Assembly (NCBI RefSeq): GCF_013184075.1
Contig: NZ_JABEQQ010000002.1
Coordinates: forward strand, 1 to 64,000
Direction of reading: 5' to 3'
Source: Lentilactobacillus kribbianus
GTDB taxonomy: Bacteria; Bacillota; Bacilli; Lactobacillales; Lactobacillaceae
DNA: 64,000 bases
In this document: in pieces, positions 48,846 through 58,363 of the stretch
Layout: each line of letters opens with the position of its first letter
Position numbering within the stretch: the stretch's first letter is position 1
Translations under genes and position numbers: made by a program
Notes under the pieces: generated by a model
Database searches by the model: none
What the model was told of the DNA's origin: nothing
The model's input: the letters and a program-made list of their open reading frames with translations, nothing else

Positions 48846-51023
48846 ATGACAGAACAATTAACTATGCTAAGTCCTTTAATTTCTCCAAACGAATTAGGGG
48901 TTGTGTTTCGGGGCATTCACTCCCGAAACTTCGGTCTGAAGCTCCAGACCGTTGCTGACCAGCCATTTGGAACAATGACTGAACAAATTCAAGACGTGCC
49001 AGCCATTATTGGTGATGTTTACGAGGGTGTAAATATGCAATCCAAAGCAATCAACATTGGCTTTCGTACTGTTGGTATTAAGTCTAATCAAGAAAAAGAA
49101 GAACGCATTCACATGATTGCCGATTGGTTAAAGCCCATTGATGATAACGAAGATGAATTACGAATAGACATTATCCCGCGGTGGATGTTTTATGCCCATG
49201 TAAGTTCATCTTTTGAAATTACACCAGTTGGTGTTTATGATTTTGCGTTTGTGATTCCTTTTAGCTGTTCTGATCCACACATGTATGGTGAACAAAAACA
49301 GTATGCAATTAACGGCTTTAATTTAGCTATCGGAGCGGGTGAATCAGTTAGTAGCACGGCGGACAACTTTAAACTTTACGACTTGTTTAATAGCGTAACG
49401 ACAATCAAGCCTAACTTTTTGTCGTTTGATTATACTGCTCAAAATGCAGGCACATTTAAGGTTGTAGCAATTTTAGAAAGCCTTGATGGGGAAATGTCTT
49501 CTAATGATGTAACTGGCGTTCTAAACGCTGCTGATGGTCATTTTGAAGGTGCTGTTAATTTAGGCATTCAACCTGATACAACCGCGGTCAAATTGCAGAT
49601 CACACAAATCACATCAAGCGGGCAATTAACCATCAGTAATTTACGAATTTACGAATCTGATCAATTAGCAAATGAAAAAGCAGTTAATACGCACACGGGC
49701 AAGGTGGACGAAACGTTAGTTACGGTAAATGACGATACTAGCGTTACTTTGCATGACGATCTAAGCAATGAAACTAGTTATCCCGTTTTTACACTAATTT
49801 GCCCGTCAGAACTTACTAAGATCGCTATTACGGCAGCTGATGATGATGATTATTTTTACATGGGTACTGAAATAGATGAAGAAGCACCACATGAAATTGT
49901 TGACAATAAGCCAAGGCGGTTATGGGATCGTTGCAACACTATGGCAAACTGGCGCGCCTTTAGTTCATCTTATCCAGCGCCGTTTGAAATTGAAAACGGC
50001 ATGATTAACACTGGCGCACAACTAGAATCGACATCTAATTCCGTCAGACCAAAGTTAAAGGACGGTCACTATTCATTTGGTAATACTTTAACTAAGGGTT
50101 ATTGGAATGGTCCGGGTGCCATGCACATTTCTCTACCAGGATCTTATGAAGACTTTCAATTAGTTGTTCGGTTTGAAATTCAGAACCGAGATCCTAGAGC
50201 TATGGGAAAAATTGAAGTTTATGGTCTTGATGAAAACCAAAACCCCATGGTCAAAACTATGTTGAAAGATCGCGATAAATCCAAAAAAGTTTATGCTCAG
50301 GCTCGAGTGGGTAATCACGCTAAACACCATGATATTTACTATTCTACGGGTAAAACCGTCCGCAAAGGGAAAACCAGGTATAAAAAAATTAAGTATTACC
50401 GCAATAATAAAAAGAAAACTATTAAGTATAAATCCAAAGGTAAGACCAAAACCAAAGTAGATTACGTCACTAAATCATTAGCTAGTAGCACCGCAACGGG
50501 TACATTTACCAACTTTTATGGCGAAATTAGCATTACTAAGATTGGCCACAAGTACAAAGCTGAAATTACCAAACTTGGTGATAAGCCTTGGAAAACTCCA
50601 ATTACTACTAATTGGACGGACAAAAAAGGTGACTATGATGGCCACAAATTAAGTGGCTTAGCAGTATTCTTTGGGAAATGGCCTATCACAGAAGACCTTG
50701 TAAATCCAAAGGTAGAATATAAAGAAGACCGTATGTTACTTGAAGATATTAAGGTTTTTGAAATTATCAATGGCGGTAAAAACGAAGTTATTAACCCAAC
50801 GCCAATCGTTAAAATGGGTGATGAAATTAAGTTTGATACATCAAGCGGAATTGTGTATAAGAACGGGAAGCCATTTAATTCTATTGATGGACATCTTTTA
50901 AAAGCCCCCGGCAGTAACTTGCAAGGATTAGGGATAGATAACGCAGCGGACAAGACTTATAGTTTTTATCCAAGCATTAAGGATGCGTCTTGGCTGATTG
51001 ATCACAGACCAGTTAGGATTTAA
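48846..51023 (+). CDS. Enlarged distal tail protein (Dit)
   Basis: At 725 aa it is much longer than classical Dit (about 250-300). The N-terminal part (FRGIHSRNFGLKLQTV...) and the last 80 residues (FDTSSGIVYKNGKPFNSIDG) fit the Dit/sipho_tail fold. About 400 residues are inserted between, with beta-rich domains and a very Lys-rich stretch near residue 500. Such evolved Dits in Lactobacillus phages carry carbohydrate-binding modules for host recognition. That role is inferred here. Confidence 0.83.
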   Translation: MTEQLTMLSPLISPNELGVVFRGIHSRNFGLKLQTVADQPFGTMTEQIQDVPAIIGDVYEGVNMQSKAINIGFRTVGIKSNQEKEERIHMIADWLKPIDDNEDELRIDIIPRWMFYAHVSSSFEITPVGVYDFAFVIPFSCSDPHMYGEQKQYAINGFNLAIGAGESVSSTADNFKLYDLFNSVTTIKPNFLSFDYTAQNAGTFKVVAILESLDGEMSSNDVTGVLNAADGHFEGAVNLGIQPDTTAVKLQITQITSSGQLTISNLRIYESDQLANEKAVNTHTGKVDETLVTVNDDTSVTLHDDLSNETSYPVFTLICPSELTKIAITAADDDDYFYMGTEIDEEAPHEIVDNKPRRLWDRCNTMANWRAFSSSYPAPFEIENGMINTGAQLESTSNSVRPKLKDGHYSFGNTLTKGYWNGPGAMHISLPGSYEDFQLVVRFEIQNRDPRAMGKIEVYGLDENQNPMVKTMLKDRDKSKKVYAQARVGNHAKHHDIYYSTGKTVRKGKTRYKKIKYYRNNKKKTIKYKSKGKTKTKVDYVTKSLASSTATGTFTNFYGEISITKIGHKYKAEITKLGDKPWKTPITTNWTDKKGDYDGHKLSGLAVFFGKWPITEDLVNPKVEYKEDRMLLEDIKVFEIINGGKNEVINPTPIVKMGDEIKFDTSSGIVYKNGKPFNSIDGHLLKAPGSNLQGLGIDNAADKTYSFYPSIKDASWLIDHRPVRI

Positions 51024-51035
51024 GGAGGCTAAAAT

Positions 51036-54000
51036 TTGAAACAAATTGATTTATATGACGTGAATATGAATTATCTTTATACCTACTCACTGATTGGCAA
51101 AGGTTCGCCTTATTTCAATCACACAAGACAGGTACAAATTGCGGATAGTGATAACGGGCGTTTGTGGCAAGATAATTTTAGCTTTGACGTCAAAATTAAT
51201 GAAGATACTGACGATGTTTTAGCAAGTGCCGTTTATTTGATTTGGTCTGATAGTAATAATCGCGAGTACCTTTACAGAATTCAAAGCAAGTCAACAACAT
51301 CTGGAGCTGGACCAACTCCAACCGAAACAATTAACGCTGTCAATGCTTTTTCGTTTGATTTAGCAGGCAGGATTGAAGAACACACTTTTATGACACCTAC
51401 TTCTAGACAAGTGTTTGAATATATTATGGCTGGATCAGGTTGGAACTTGCATGAAGTTGATACTATGAATAATGGTGCCAGCAGTTATGAAGTTGCGGGG
51501 GCTAATGAATCTGGTGCGTTGAATGCTTTTGTGGCAGCAGTGACGGCTTTTAATGCCGAAGTTGACGCGTGGATAGACTTCGACCAATTCGGTAACATGG
51601 TTAAAAACGTTGATGTGGTCAATCATCTATATCCACTAGTTGATGCTGGTTTTGCTAATGTGGTAGACGTTGAAACGGGGACGGTACTAGAAAACTCCGA
51701 TGTTACTGAACTTGTATCAGAAAACAACGGTAGAACATTGTCATACTATAATGGTTTGGCTGGCTTTACGCGTACCGAAGATTGGACGCAATTTTATACT
51801 AAGTTTTATGTATCTGGATTAAATGACGCGCAAATCACATCAGTTAATGGCGGTAAATCTTATATCGTGGATGAAGAAGCTAACGATCGCTACAACGGTG
51901 GTAGTCCTAACTATCCAGTTGGCGAACTGATCAGTGAAGATATTGCACAACCCCAAGCCTTACTAGATTGGGCTAAAACCGAAAAGAATAAATATAATCA
52001 CCCGGCTTACACTTATGAAATCACTACGGAGTACATGGCTCCCGAAGACATGCCTAATCGTGGTGAAACAGTGTTGATCGTTAATTTTGATATTACGCCA
52101 GCAATGATAGTCTTAGCAGAAGTGGTTGACCGTGAAACTCATGATGATAACCCTGCTAGTAATGTCATTACTTTGGGTGAATTTAGAACGCTAAATCCAA
52201 CTACTCCCAACTTAATCAAAAACATGAAAGACCAATCAAACATCGAAGCCTTGATTGACGCTGTTAAGAAAGATAGTCGGGCGTTAAAGGTTAATGTTTT
52301 AACACCAGATGGCACAGATTTTGCGTTGGCTGATCAACAGAAAAGAGCAATCGCACAGGTGCTAATTAATTCGGAGTATGTAACTAATTACATCGAAAAA
52401 GACGGTTTTATTTGGCAACACATTGACGAAAACGGAAAAGTAGATGAAGCCTTTTCTAATCGCTTTGACACATCAAAAGTGGGGTATATGCAAACTTTGA
52501 ATGATGACTTTAAAGGTACGCTTCGGGTTTCGATTGATACTGATGAAATTAGTACTACTCCATCAATTTATTCTCATCAATCAGTAACGCAATCCAGTGC
52601 TAACCAGTCAGGTGACACGGTAAAAGCTGAAAACCTAGTAGCCATTAACAAAGAATTGTATAAGTTAGCAGATAATCGAGTTATCCAACAATCAACTGGA
52701 AACGTCATGACGGTTAATAATTTGGGTGGTAAGTCAATCGCTTACCGTCAAAATAATTTGCTACTACTAAATGCCAACAATCAGATTGTCATTGCTGGTT
52801 TTAAGTCGGGAGCAACGATTGACGCTAATACCCTTAGCGTTATCACCACTTTGCCTGACAACTACCTATTCACCTATGACGAGGGTGCCGACATGTTTAT
52901 CGTTACTGACGGCAAAACAATTTATGCTGTAAATGGTAGCGATATTTTCAATGGTATTATTCCAACCTATAAAATTTATGATGTTAAAAAATTAGGTTAT
53001 TCAGGCAGCATAGATTCCATTACTAGCAAGTATCCCAATATTTTTATTATTGGTGATGAACGCAAGTTGATGGGGATTAATATCATTAATCAAAGTCCCA
53101 TTTTTACCTACACGATGACAACTGGTAATACTGGCATTAATGATGCGATTGCCATTTCTTATTTCAAAAACAATTTACATCTCTTAATGGATAGCACCAA
53201 CGGAATTTATAAAATGGATATGATAGAGCGACAAGACGTTACTATTGAGCCTGATAATCCGTTAGAGTCATTAACCCCTACGGAAATGGAACTTCAGTTG
53301 CTAGATAATTTAGAAAATCGAGTTGCACAAGTCAGAAATGAAGATACTATTTCAGTTGGTTTTATTACTGATACGCATATAGATTTACAACAGAATGACG
53401 GAACTATTAACGCGTTGCGCCATATTAAAGTTATTAGTTACTACGCTGCTTTATCTAAACTTGATTATATTGTTCATGGCGGTGATATTGATGATGGGAC
53501 AGAACCCAAAGAAGATACCATCGCAGACGTTAAGGCGGCTGTAAGCGCGATGAATTTATCTCAAACACCTTATTTCATTCTTGATGGTAACCATGATGAT
53601 AATTCGGGCTATGCACGTGACATAATGAACCAACAAAATGCCGGAAAGATCAATCATCATGAAGCCTATCCCGTTCGACTATCACAATTCGTAAATCACG
53701 CCTCAATGAATACTGGTGAAACACAAAATCCTTATGGATCTTATACTTTCGCTGGTAAAAACATTGTGGCTATTTTCTTGAACTCTTTTGATGGTCCAGA
53801 GGGCGCACATGACGATGGCACTATGCTTTATATCACTCATGGGCGTTCTTCGTTTATGCAAAAACAAATTACTTGGTTAGCTGCTATCTTGAAATCCATT
53901 CCGGATACCAGCCAAGTTATGCTTTTTAGTCATTCTTCAATTCGCGGTGTTTTCCGTGATCCGTCTAACCTTGAATCTTTTGCGGACGATCAACACGGTG

Positions 54001-54404
54001 GTAACGAAATTTGGGGCATACTAAAAGCCTTTCAAACGGGTGGAAAGTATAAAGGTGATGGTTTCGGATTTTCTACCTACGATTCTAAAACTAATCAATG
54101 GACTGAAAAAGCTGAATCCAATCACCTTTTCAAATCTTCAATTTCAGTTGATTTTACTGGCAAGAATTCTAACCGTATTATTGGTGTTTTTTCTGGTCAT
54201 ACCCATCAAGATAAGGCACTTAAAAAAGATGGTATTTGGAACATCGAAACGTGTTGCTCCATTTACAATCGTGGCAACATTAAGGGGCGTCAAATTGGTA
54301 ATGAATTAGAAGATTGCTGGGACGTTATTGTGGTAGATCCAGCAGCTAGAAAACTGGATTTAATCCGTTATGGCGCTGGTGAAGATCGCCACTTCGATTA
54401 CTAG
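51036..54404 (+). CDS. Tail-associated protein (Tal) with C-terminal phosphoesterase
   Basis: The first about 400 of 1122 aa match the prophage endopeptidase tail (Tal/gp27-like) type. A middle beta-rich segment follows. From residue about 770 a complete calcineurin-like phosphoesterase appears: GFITDTHIDL, GGDIDDG, LDGNHDD, LFSHSS and FSGHTHQD. All metal ligands appear present. On a tail tip, such an enzyme could cut a surface phosphodiester polymer such as teichoic acid; the substrate is inferred. The start is TTG behind AAGGAGG. Confidence 0.85.
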   Translation: MKQIDLYDVNMNYLYTYSLIGKGSPYFNHTRQVQIADSDNGRLWQDNFSFDVKINEDTDDVLASAVYLIWSDSNNREYLYRIQSKSTTSGAGPTPTETINAVNAFSFDLAGRIEEHTFMTPTSRQVFEYIMAGSGWNLHEVDTMNNGASSYEVAGANESGALNAFVAAVTAFNAEVDAWIDFDQFGNMVKNVDVVNHLYPLVDAGFANVVDVETGTVLENSDVTELVSENNGRTLSYYNGLAGFTRTEDWTQFYTKFYVSGLNDAQITSVNGGKSYIVDEEANDRYNGGSPNYPVGELISEDIAQPQALLDWAKTEKNKYNHPAYTYEITTEYMAPEDMPNRGETVLIVNFDITPAMIVLAEVVDRETHDDNPASNVITLGEFRTLNPTTPNLIKNMKDQSNIEALIDAVKKDSRALKVNVLTPDGTDFALADQQKRAIAQVLINSEYVTNYIEKDGFIWQHIDENGKVDEAFSNRFDTSKVGYMQTLNDDFKGTLRVSIDTDEISTTPSIYSHQSVTQSSANQSGDTVKAENLVAINKELYKLADNRVIQQSTGNVMTVNNLGGKSIAYRQNNLLLLNANNQIVIAGFKSGATIDANTLSVITTLPDNYLFTYDEGADMFIVTDGKTIYAVNGSDIFNGIIPTYKIYDVKKLGYSGSIDSITSKYPNIFIIGDERKLMGINIINQSPIFTYTMTTGNTGINDAIAISYFKNNLHLLMDSTNGIYKMDMIERQDVTIEPDNPLESLTPTEMELQLLDNLENRVAQVRNEDTISVGFITDTHIDLQQNDGTINALRHIKVISYYAALSKLDYIVHGGDIDDGTEPKEDTIADVKAAVSAMNLSQTPYFILDGNHDDNSGYARDIMNQQNAGKINHHEAYPVRLSQFVNHASMNTGETQNPYGSYTFAGKNIVAIFLNSFDGPEGAHDDGTMLYITHGRSSFMQKQITWLAAILKSIPDTSQVMLFSHSSIRGVFRDPSNLESFADDQHGGNEIWGILKAFQTGGKYKGDGFGFSTYDSKTNQWTEKAESNHLFKSSISVDFTGKNSNRIIGVFSGHTHQDKALKKDGIWNIETCCSIYNRGNIKGRQIGNELEDCWDVIVVDPAARKLDLIRYGAGEDRHFDY

Positions 54405-54419
54405 AAAGGGGGTGATAAC

Positions 54420-55730
54420 GTGATAGCAGGAACAACAGATACCAATTTTACTGATAGCAAGGCGACTGGTGAATTAGCTCAAGATAGCGCTGATAATGCT
54501 AATGAAGCCGTCAAGCACAAGAGTAGCCTTTATAAAAGCACCAGCGAACCACCGCTTGATGATTTAACGCCTTATAGTGATGGTGATCAGTGGTATGTGG
54601 TAGATGACAATGGAACAGTTATCAGAATGTATCAATTAACTGATGGCGCATGGGTCTTATATAAGTGGGATCAAGAAGCACTATCAGTTAAAACGTTAAG
54701 CGCATTGTCGGCTGACTTAGGTCAAATCAATGCTGGAACTTTAAATGCTGTCGATATTAACGGCGCTACTATGAAACTGATTGCTCCGCCAGTTGAGCAA
54801 TCTCCTGACGCCACTCCAACAACTGCTGGTGGTAGTTTGTACATTCAAGCTACTGGAACTAATCCGACTAACGGACGTTTGTGGAATGAAGAATACTGGA
54901 TTGATCCTAACGGTTTTCACGAGAAATATTCGATGGGGGAAAATGCAAGCATTCAAAATGATTCAGTTTGGATTAGTCGTGGAAGAATTACTTTTATTCA
55001 AGGACCGGGTCGTCCTAATACCAGCACCGCCAGTAATCAAATTTATATAAGTAATGGCAAGGCGGTTTTACCATTTACACAAGTTAATGGTTCGCTGTAT
55101 TCAACTGGTGATATTGGTAGCGATACAAGAATTGTTGGTGGAAATCTAGAAATGAGTGGTCACGTCATTAACTCACACGATGGCGGGGCTATTTATTTTG
55201 AAGAGGGGATTGGATCCGGAAATCCTAACGTTGATTTGTATTTTGGAAATGCGTACGTAAATGGTTCTGGTGGCACTAGTATGCAAATTGGCGGTACTGG
55301 AGCTAATGCTTTTTTCCAAATGAATAACAAAGATTATTATTTTCGTGGTGCTACTGGCAGCGACCAAGTTAGTGTTCACGCGAAATCATTAATTTCCACG
55401 TCTAAATTAAGTACTAAGCAAGACATTACTAAGCTAGATCCTGAACACGCTAACGAAGTGCTTTTAGGAGCTGATATTCAGCAGTGGCGTTATATCAACA
55501 CTGCTGATCAAATTAATAAGCAAACCGGTGTGGTCATTGATGACATTAACGACCACGGACAAAAAAAGTATGGATTGCCTAACGAATTAGTTCGAGATGA
55601 TGGAGAAGGTCCGATTGACGTAGGGAGCTTGGTTGGTTATTTAATCGCTCAAAATCAATACCAAGCCAAACAAATTGAAGAACTGAATTTGCGATTAGCC
55701 AAATTGGAGGTTAAGGAAAATGAAAAATAA
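54420..55730 (+). CDS. Baseplate/tail fibre protein with S74-like chaperone end
   Basis: The 436-aa protein has an N-terminal segment seen in phage minor structural proteins (EPPLDDLTPYSDGDQWYVVDDN), Gly/Asn-rich beta repeats, and a C-terminal region STSKLSTKQDITKLDPEHAN followed by helices ending in a coiled coil (QAKQIEELNLRLAKLE). This is the layout of intramolecular chaperone (S74-like) tails. It is likely part of host-binding fibres. The start is GTG behind AAGGGGGTG. Confidence 0.75.
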   Translation: MIAGTTDTNFTDSKATGELAQDSADNANEAVKHKSSLYKSTSEPPLDDLTPYSDGDQWYVVDDNGTVIRMYQLTDGAWVLYKWDQEALSVKTLSALSADLGQINAGTLNAVDINGATMKLIAPPVEQSPDATPTTAGGSLYIQATGTNPTNGRLWNEEYWIDPNGFHEKYSMGENASIQNDSVWISRGRITFIQGPGRPNTSTASNQIYISNGKAVLPFTQVNGSLYSTGDIGSDTRIVGGNLEMSGHVINSHDGGAIYFEEGIGSGNPNVDLYFGNAYVNGSGGTSMQIGGTGANAFFQMNNKDYYFRGATGSDQVSVHAKSLISTSKLSTKQDITKLDPEHANEVLLGADIQQWRYINTADQINKQTGVVIDDINDHGQKKYGLPNELVRDDGEGPIDVGSLVGYLIAQNQYQAKQIEELNLRLAKLEVKENEK

Positions 55731-55953
55731 TTTCTATATTAGAAGTGTTATGCCTGATAGTGATCAAAAAGGTGTGAACGTTTCTTACGCGTTTAATTAT
55801 CCACTTACTGGAAATAGTGAAAACGGCACAATTTATCTAACAAACGAGGAGTATTTAACCGCTATTGGTAAAGGTACCGTTGATGATATGACTAAAGGGG
55901 TTGTTTTGACGCTTCAAAGAAAAATCATTGATCAGAATACAGTAGGTGACTAA
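55720..55953 (+). CDS. Small tail-region protein (77 aa)
   Basis: It overlaps the fibre gene by 11 nt, with TTGGAGGTTAAGG in front. It is soluble and beta-rich (INYPLTGNSENGTIYL-like region); no family was recognised. It lies where small accessory baseplate genes are usual. Confidence 0.6.
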   Translation: MKNNFYIRSVMPDSDQKGVNVSYAFNYPLTGNSENGTIYLTNEEYLTAIGKGTVDDMTKGVVLTLQRKIIDQNTVGD

Positions 55954-55988
55954 ATGAACCACTCACTAGATAAAAGGGGGCTAATGAC

Positions 55989-56378
55989 ATGAATTTATTT
56001 ATGTTGATTTGGCGCCAACTAAAAAGCAATCCGTTTCACTCAATTATTGGTTTTTGGCTAATTGGCATTGGTATTTTCTTAGTGGTCAATGACCACTATT
56101 TTTTATGGCCACCGGCCGCAGTTACGTTCGTAAATAATAACTATGTTGGAGTAGGATACATTTTGGTAGGTGTTGGCATGGTTTATTGGGTGCTTTCAAA
56201 ATATCAGTCCATAAGGCTAGACCACTTTTTATTAATTGTGGCCACTTTTGGAGCTTCATTGTTAACGATGTACCAGTTAGTCCATTGGTTTGTTTTAGGC
56301 ATAGATATGCCTTGGATTTCAAACATGGCGCTAACGGTGTTCATTTTAATTCTCTGTTATCGGAGCAACACTCAGTGA
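55989..56378 (+). CDS. Four-helix membrane protein of the lysis region
   Basis: The 129-aa protein has four hydrophobic segments: IIGFWLIGIGIFLVV, YVGVGYILVGVGMVYWVL, FLLIVATFGASLLTMYQL and MALTVFILILCY. It lies directly before the small coiled-coil protein and the holin. It may be a holin-like or antiholin protein; the family is not recognised. AGGGGGC lies before the ATG. Confidence 0.65.
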   Translation: MNLFMLIWRQLKSNPFHSIIGFWLIGIGIFLVVNDHYFLWPPAAVTFVNNNYVGVGYILVGVGMVYWVLSKYQSIRLDHFLLIVATFGASLLTMYQLVHWFVLGIDMPWISNMALTVFILILCYRSNTQ

Positions 56379-56584
56379 ATCACATCGTTAGTCAACTGAT
56401 AGCTTTGATTCCCACCCTATGTACGACCTACCTAGCCTACCGACTATCTAACAAGAAATCGCAACATCAAAAATACCAAGACGAACTCGATAACTGGCAA
56501 AACCTTTATATTGAAATGAAGATCGAACGTGACGAACTTATGAAACAACTGAATGAAAAAAATGACCAAGATCGAAAGGAATAG
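56375..56584 (+). CDS. Small membrane-anchored coiled-coil protein (69 aa)
   Basis: GTG 56375, 9 nt after GGAG and overlapping the previous stop, gives one short hydrophobic segment (HIVSQLIALIPTLCTTYLAY). A long charged helix follows (KYQDELDNWQNLYIEMKIERD). This form is common just before holin genes of lactic phages. Function unknown. Confidence 0.65.
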   Translation: MNHIVSQLIALIPTLCTTYLAYRLSNKKSQHQKYQDELDNWQNLYIEMKIERDELMKQLNEKNDQDRKE

Positions 56585-56588
56585 AGAA

Positions 56589-56822
56589 TTGACTAAAATT
56601 AATTGGCGAGATGGAAAATTATGGGCTAGTCTTATAGCTTTGGGGATTGTATTAATTCAGCAGCTAATATCTATTTTTGGGGTTACTGTACCCGTTGACT
56701 GGCAAGGAATTGTTGGAACAATAAATTCGGTGCTTACTTTCCTAGGCGCACTTGGAGTTTTAAGTGATGTAACTAAAGTGGATTTACCAAAACAGGAGAT
56801 GAAGAAAAAAGATGAAAAATAA
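56589..56822 (+). CDS. Holin (phi LC3 / phage_holin_1 type)
   Basis: TTG 56589, 8 nt after AAAGGA, starts a 77-aa protein: INWRDGKLWASLIALGIVLIQ, then a second membrane helix (TINSVLTFLGALGVLSDV) and a basic tail. Sequence and size match the phi LC3 holin group. It forms holes timed for lysis. The gene overlaps the lysin gene. Confidence 0.85.
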   Translation: MTKINWRDGKLWASLIALGIVLIQQLISIFGVTVPVDWQGIVGTINSVLTFLGALGVLSDVTKVDLPKQEMKKKDEK

Positions 56823-57939
56823 AATTAAATATGTGGTTGGCGTCATGGCGTTGGCTATGGCGTTTTTATTTACCTTAAATACCAACGTTTTTGCGGCACA
56901 ATCAGTGCCAGATCTTTCAGAATGGCAAGGTAATTTGACAGCAGGGCAAGTTAAAAAACTTAAGTCAGAATCGCCGTTTGTAATCTTGCGGGTTCAATAT
57001 GGTAGTAATTACTATGATCGCACTTTTGATCACAACGTTGCTTTACTAAAAAAATATAAAGTACCTTACGGGGTTTACTCGTTTAGTCAATATTTGAATC
57101 CGAATGACGCTAAACAAGAAGCCAAAGACTTGTATAAACGAGCGCCACAAGCCAAGTTTTACGTCAATGATTATGAAGAGCAAACTGTTACTAGTGGTGG
57201 AACTAATGCAACTACCAAGGCTTGGTACACCCAAATGAATAAGTTGACTAGCCGCCCAATCCTTTTTTATTCATATGTAGGATTCATGCAAACCTACGCT
57301 TCAACCGCTGTTTCAAGCTATGATGGTTACTGGATTGCGGCTTATCAAAGTTATCGCCCCGCACGTCAGCATGTACTATGGCAATACTCTTCAAATCACT
57401 ACTTCACTAGCATTGGGCAAAGTATTGACGCAAGTTTGCTCAACGACAAGCCGCTAAGTTGGTTTATCGGTAGTGGAGCAGCAGCTGAAAATTCTATCAG
57501 TAAATATCCTAATGGTGGTAGAAAAGTGGGGGAAAAGGTTAGAATTTCTAAACGTTCTATCCTATACAGTCCAAGAACTCGAATTGACGATAGCTTGACT
57601 AAGGTAAATCTAAAAATCAAGCAAGTTAAATCTGTTCGATTTAGTAAGTCTAATCAAGCAGCGCTGGTTTACAACGGTAACACGCCAATCGGTTGGGCGC
57701 TTGCTCAAGATTTGACTGCCTATTACTCAAGCTCCAAAGTTAAAAAGGTAAAAGTCATTACCAATGGTGGAATTAACACTTACTCCAAGACTGGTAAGCG
57801 ATTAAACCACGTTAAAAAAGGTAGTGTTTTAAAGGTATCAGGTTATCGCACGAACGGCAGTGGTGCGCCAGTGTTTGTTCACGCTGGACATACAACTCAC
57901 TTCACAGCCAATAAAAACCTAGTTAAAATGGTTAAATAG
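56812..57939 (+). CDS. Endolysin: GH25 muramidase with signal peptide and SH3-like repeats
   Basis: Of 375 aa, the N-terminal signal peptide (VMALAMAFLFTLNTNVFAA) has an AxA-type cleavage end. A GH25 domain begins VPDLSEWQGNLTAGQ and carries the catalytic acids in YVNDYEEQT. C-terminal repeats resemble SH3-like or DUF5776-type wall-binding modules (VKKVKVITNGGINTYSKTGK). Export by the Sec route means the holin is not strictly needed to release it, as known for fOg44-type lysins. Confidence 0.92.
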   Translation: MKNKIKYVVGVMALAMAFLFTLNTNVFAAQSVPDLSEWQGNLTAGQVKKLKSESPFVILRVQYGSNYYDRTFDHNVALLKKYKVPYGVYSFSQYLNPNDAKQEAKDLYKRAPQAKFYVNDYEEQTVTSGGTNATTKAWYTQMNKLTSRPILFYSYVGFMQTYASTAVSSYDGYWIAAYQSYRPARQHVLWQYSSNHYFTSIGQSIDASLLNDKPLSWFIGSGAAAENSISKYPNGGRKVGEKVRISKRSILYSPRTRIDDSLTKVNLKIKQVKSVRFSKSNQAALVYNGNTPIGWALAQDLTAYYSSSKVKKVKVITNGGINTYSKTGKRLNHVKKGSVLKVSGYRTNGSGAPVFVHAGHTTHFTANKNLVKMVK

Positions 57940-57948
57940 AAAATATAG

Positions 57949-57983
57949 AAAGCCCTCAACCTTAATTGGTTGGGGGCTTTTTT
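57949..57983 (+). terminator. Terminator of the late operon
   Basis: AAAGCCCTCAACC pairs with GGTTGGGGGCTTT, followed by T-run. It ends the lysis genes. Confidence 0.9.
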
Positions 57984-58029
57984 ACATTGTCGTTTTTAAT
58001 GAGGCAAGTTTGGACTATTTTGTTTTTCT

Positions 58030-58220
58030 ACTATGTGAACTACTCGTCACTAAAGTAACAAGCTTCTAGGAACATCGCTGACTTGCACTTCATTCGTTGA
58101 ATGAGGTGTAGAGGTTACGGTTATTTACTAAAGGGTGGTCGCCCAAGACGTTGATTCATCTTGGCACTAAAGTACCAAGTTTTCTCAACTGGCACCACTA
58201 ATAAAGCTAAACCGTAAAAG
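58030..58220 (+). ncRNA. Candidate structured RNA between lysin and attR
   Basis: No gene is present from 57940 to 58363. The segment folds richly. TTACGGTT (58115-58122) pairs with AACCGTAA (58210-58217), enclosing stems GTGGT/ACCAC, CAAGA/TCTTG and TTGGCAC-taaa-GTACCAA. Upstream is a 10-bp hairpin CACTTCATTC/GAATGAGGTG. Two related CACTAAAGTA hairpins occur (58048-58057 and 58165-58174), both followed by CAAG(C/T)TT(C/T). Such TAAA-loop hairpins recall ends of IS200/IS605-type elements and their RNAs. No transposase is nearby. Confidence 0.45.
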
Positions 58221-58276
58221 TAAAAAACGATGAATTAAAACAGCAAATAATTCTAAAAAATATGATTTTTAAAGTG

Positions 58277-58302
58277 TTTTGTGGTACATATGTGGTACAT
58301 TT
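58277..58302. other. Right prophage junction (attR region)
   Basis: It contains TTTTGTGGTACA (58277-58288), identical to 15542-15553, and a second TGTGGTACA (58291-58299), as a pair spaced 11 bp. At the left end the pair is spaced 12 bp. It marks the prophage end before the sprT-like gene. The exact crossover core is not resolved. Confidence 0.65.
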
Positions 58303-58363
58303 GATTTTGACCATTGATATAACAGCTTTAAAAGCATAAATTGATAATTGGAAAGGAATAAGT

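Noticed and set aside
55954-55992. 12-codon ORF MNHSLDKRGLMT between the small tail-region gene and the membrane protein gene
   Set aside because: Too short to support. Its sequence mainly provides the ribosome site of the next gene.
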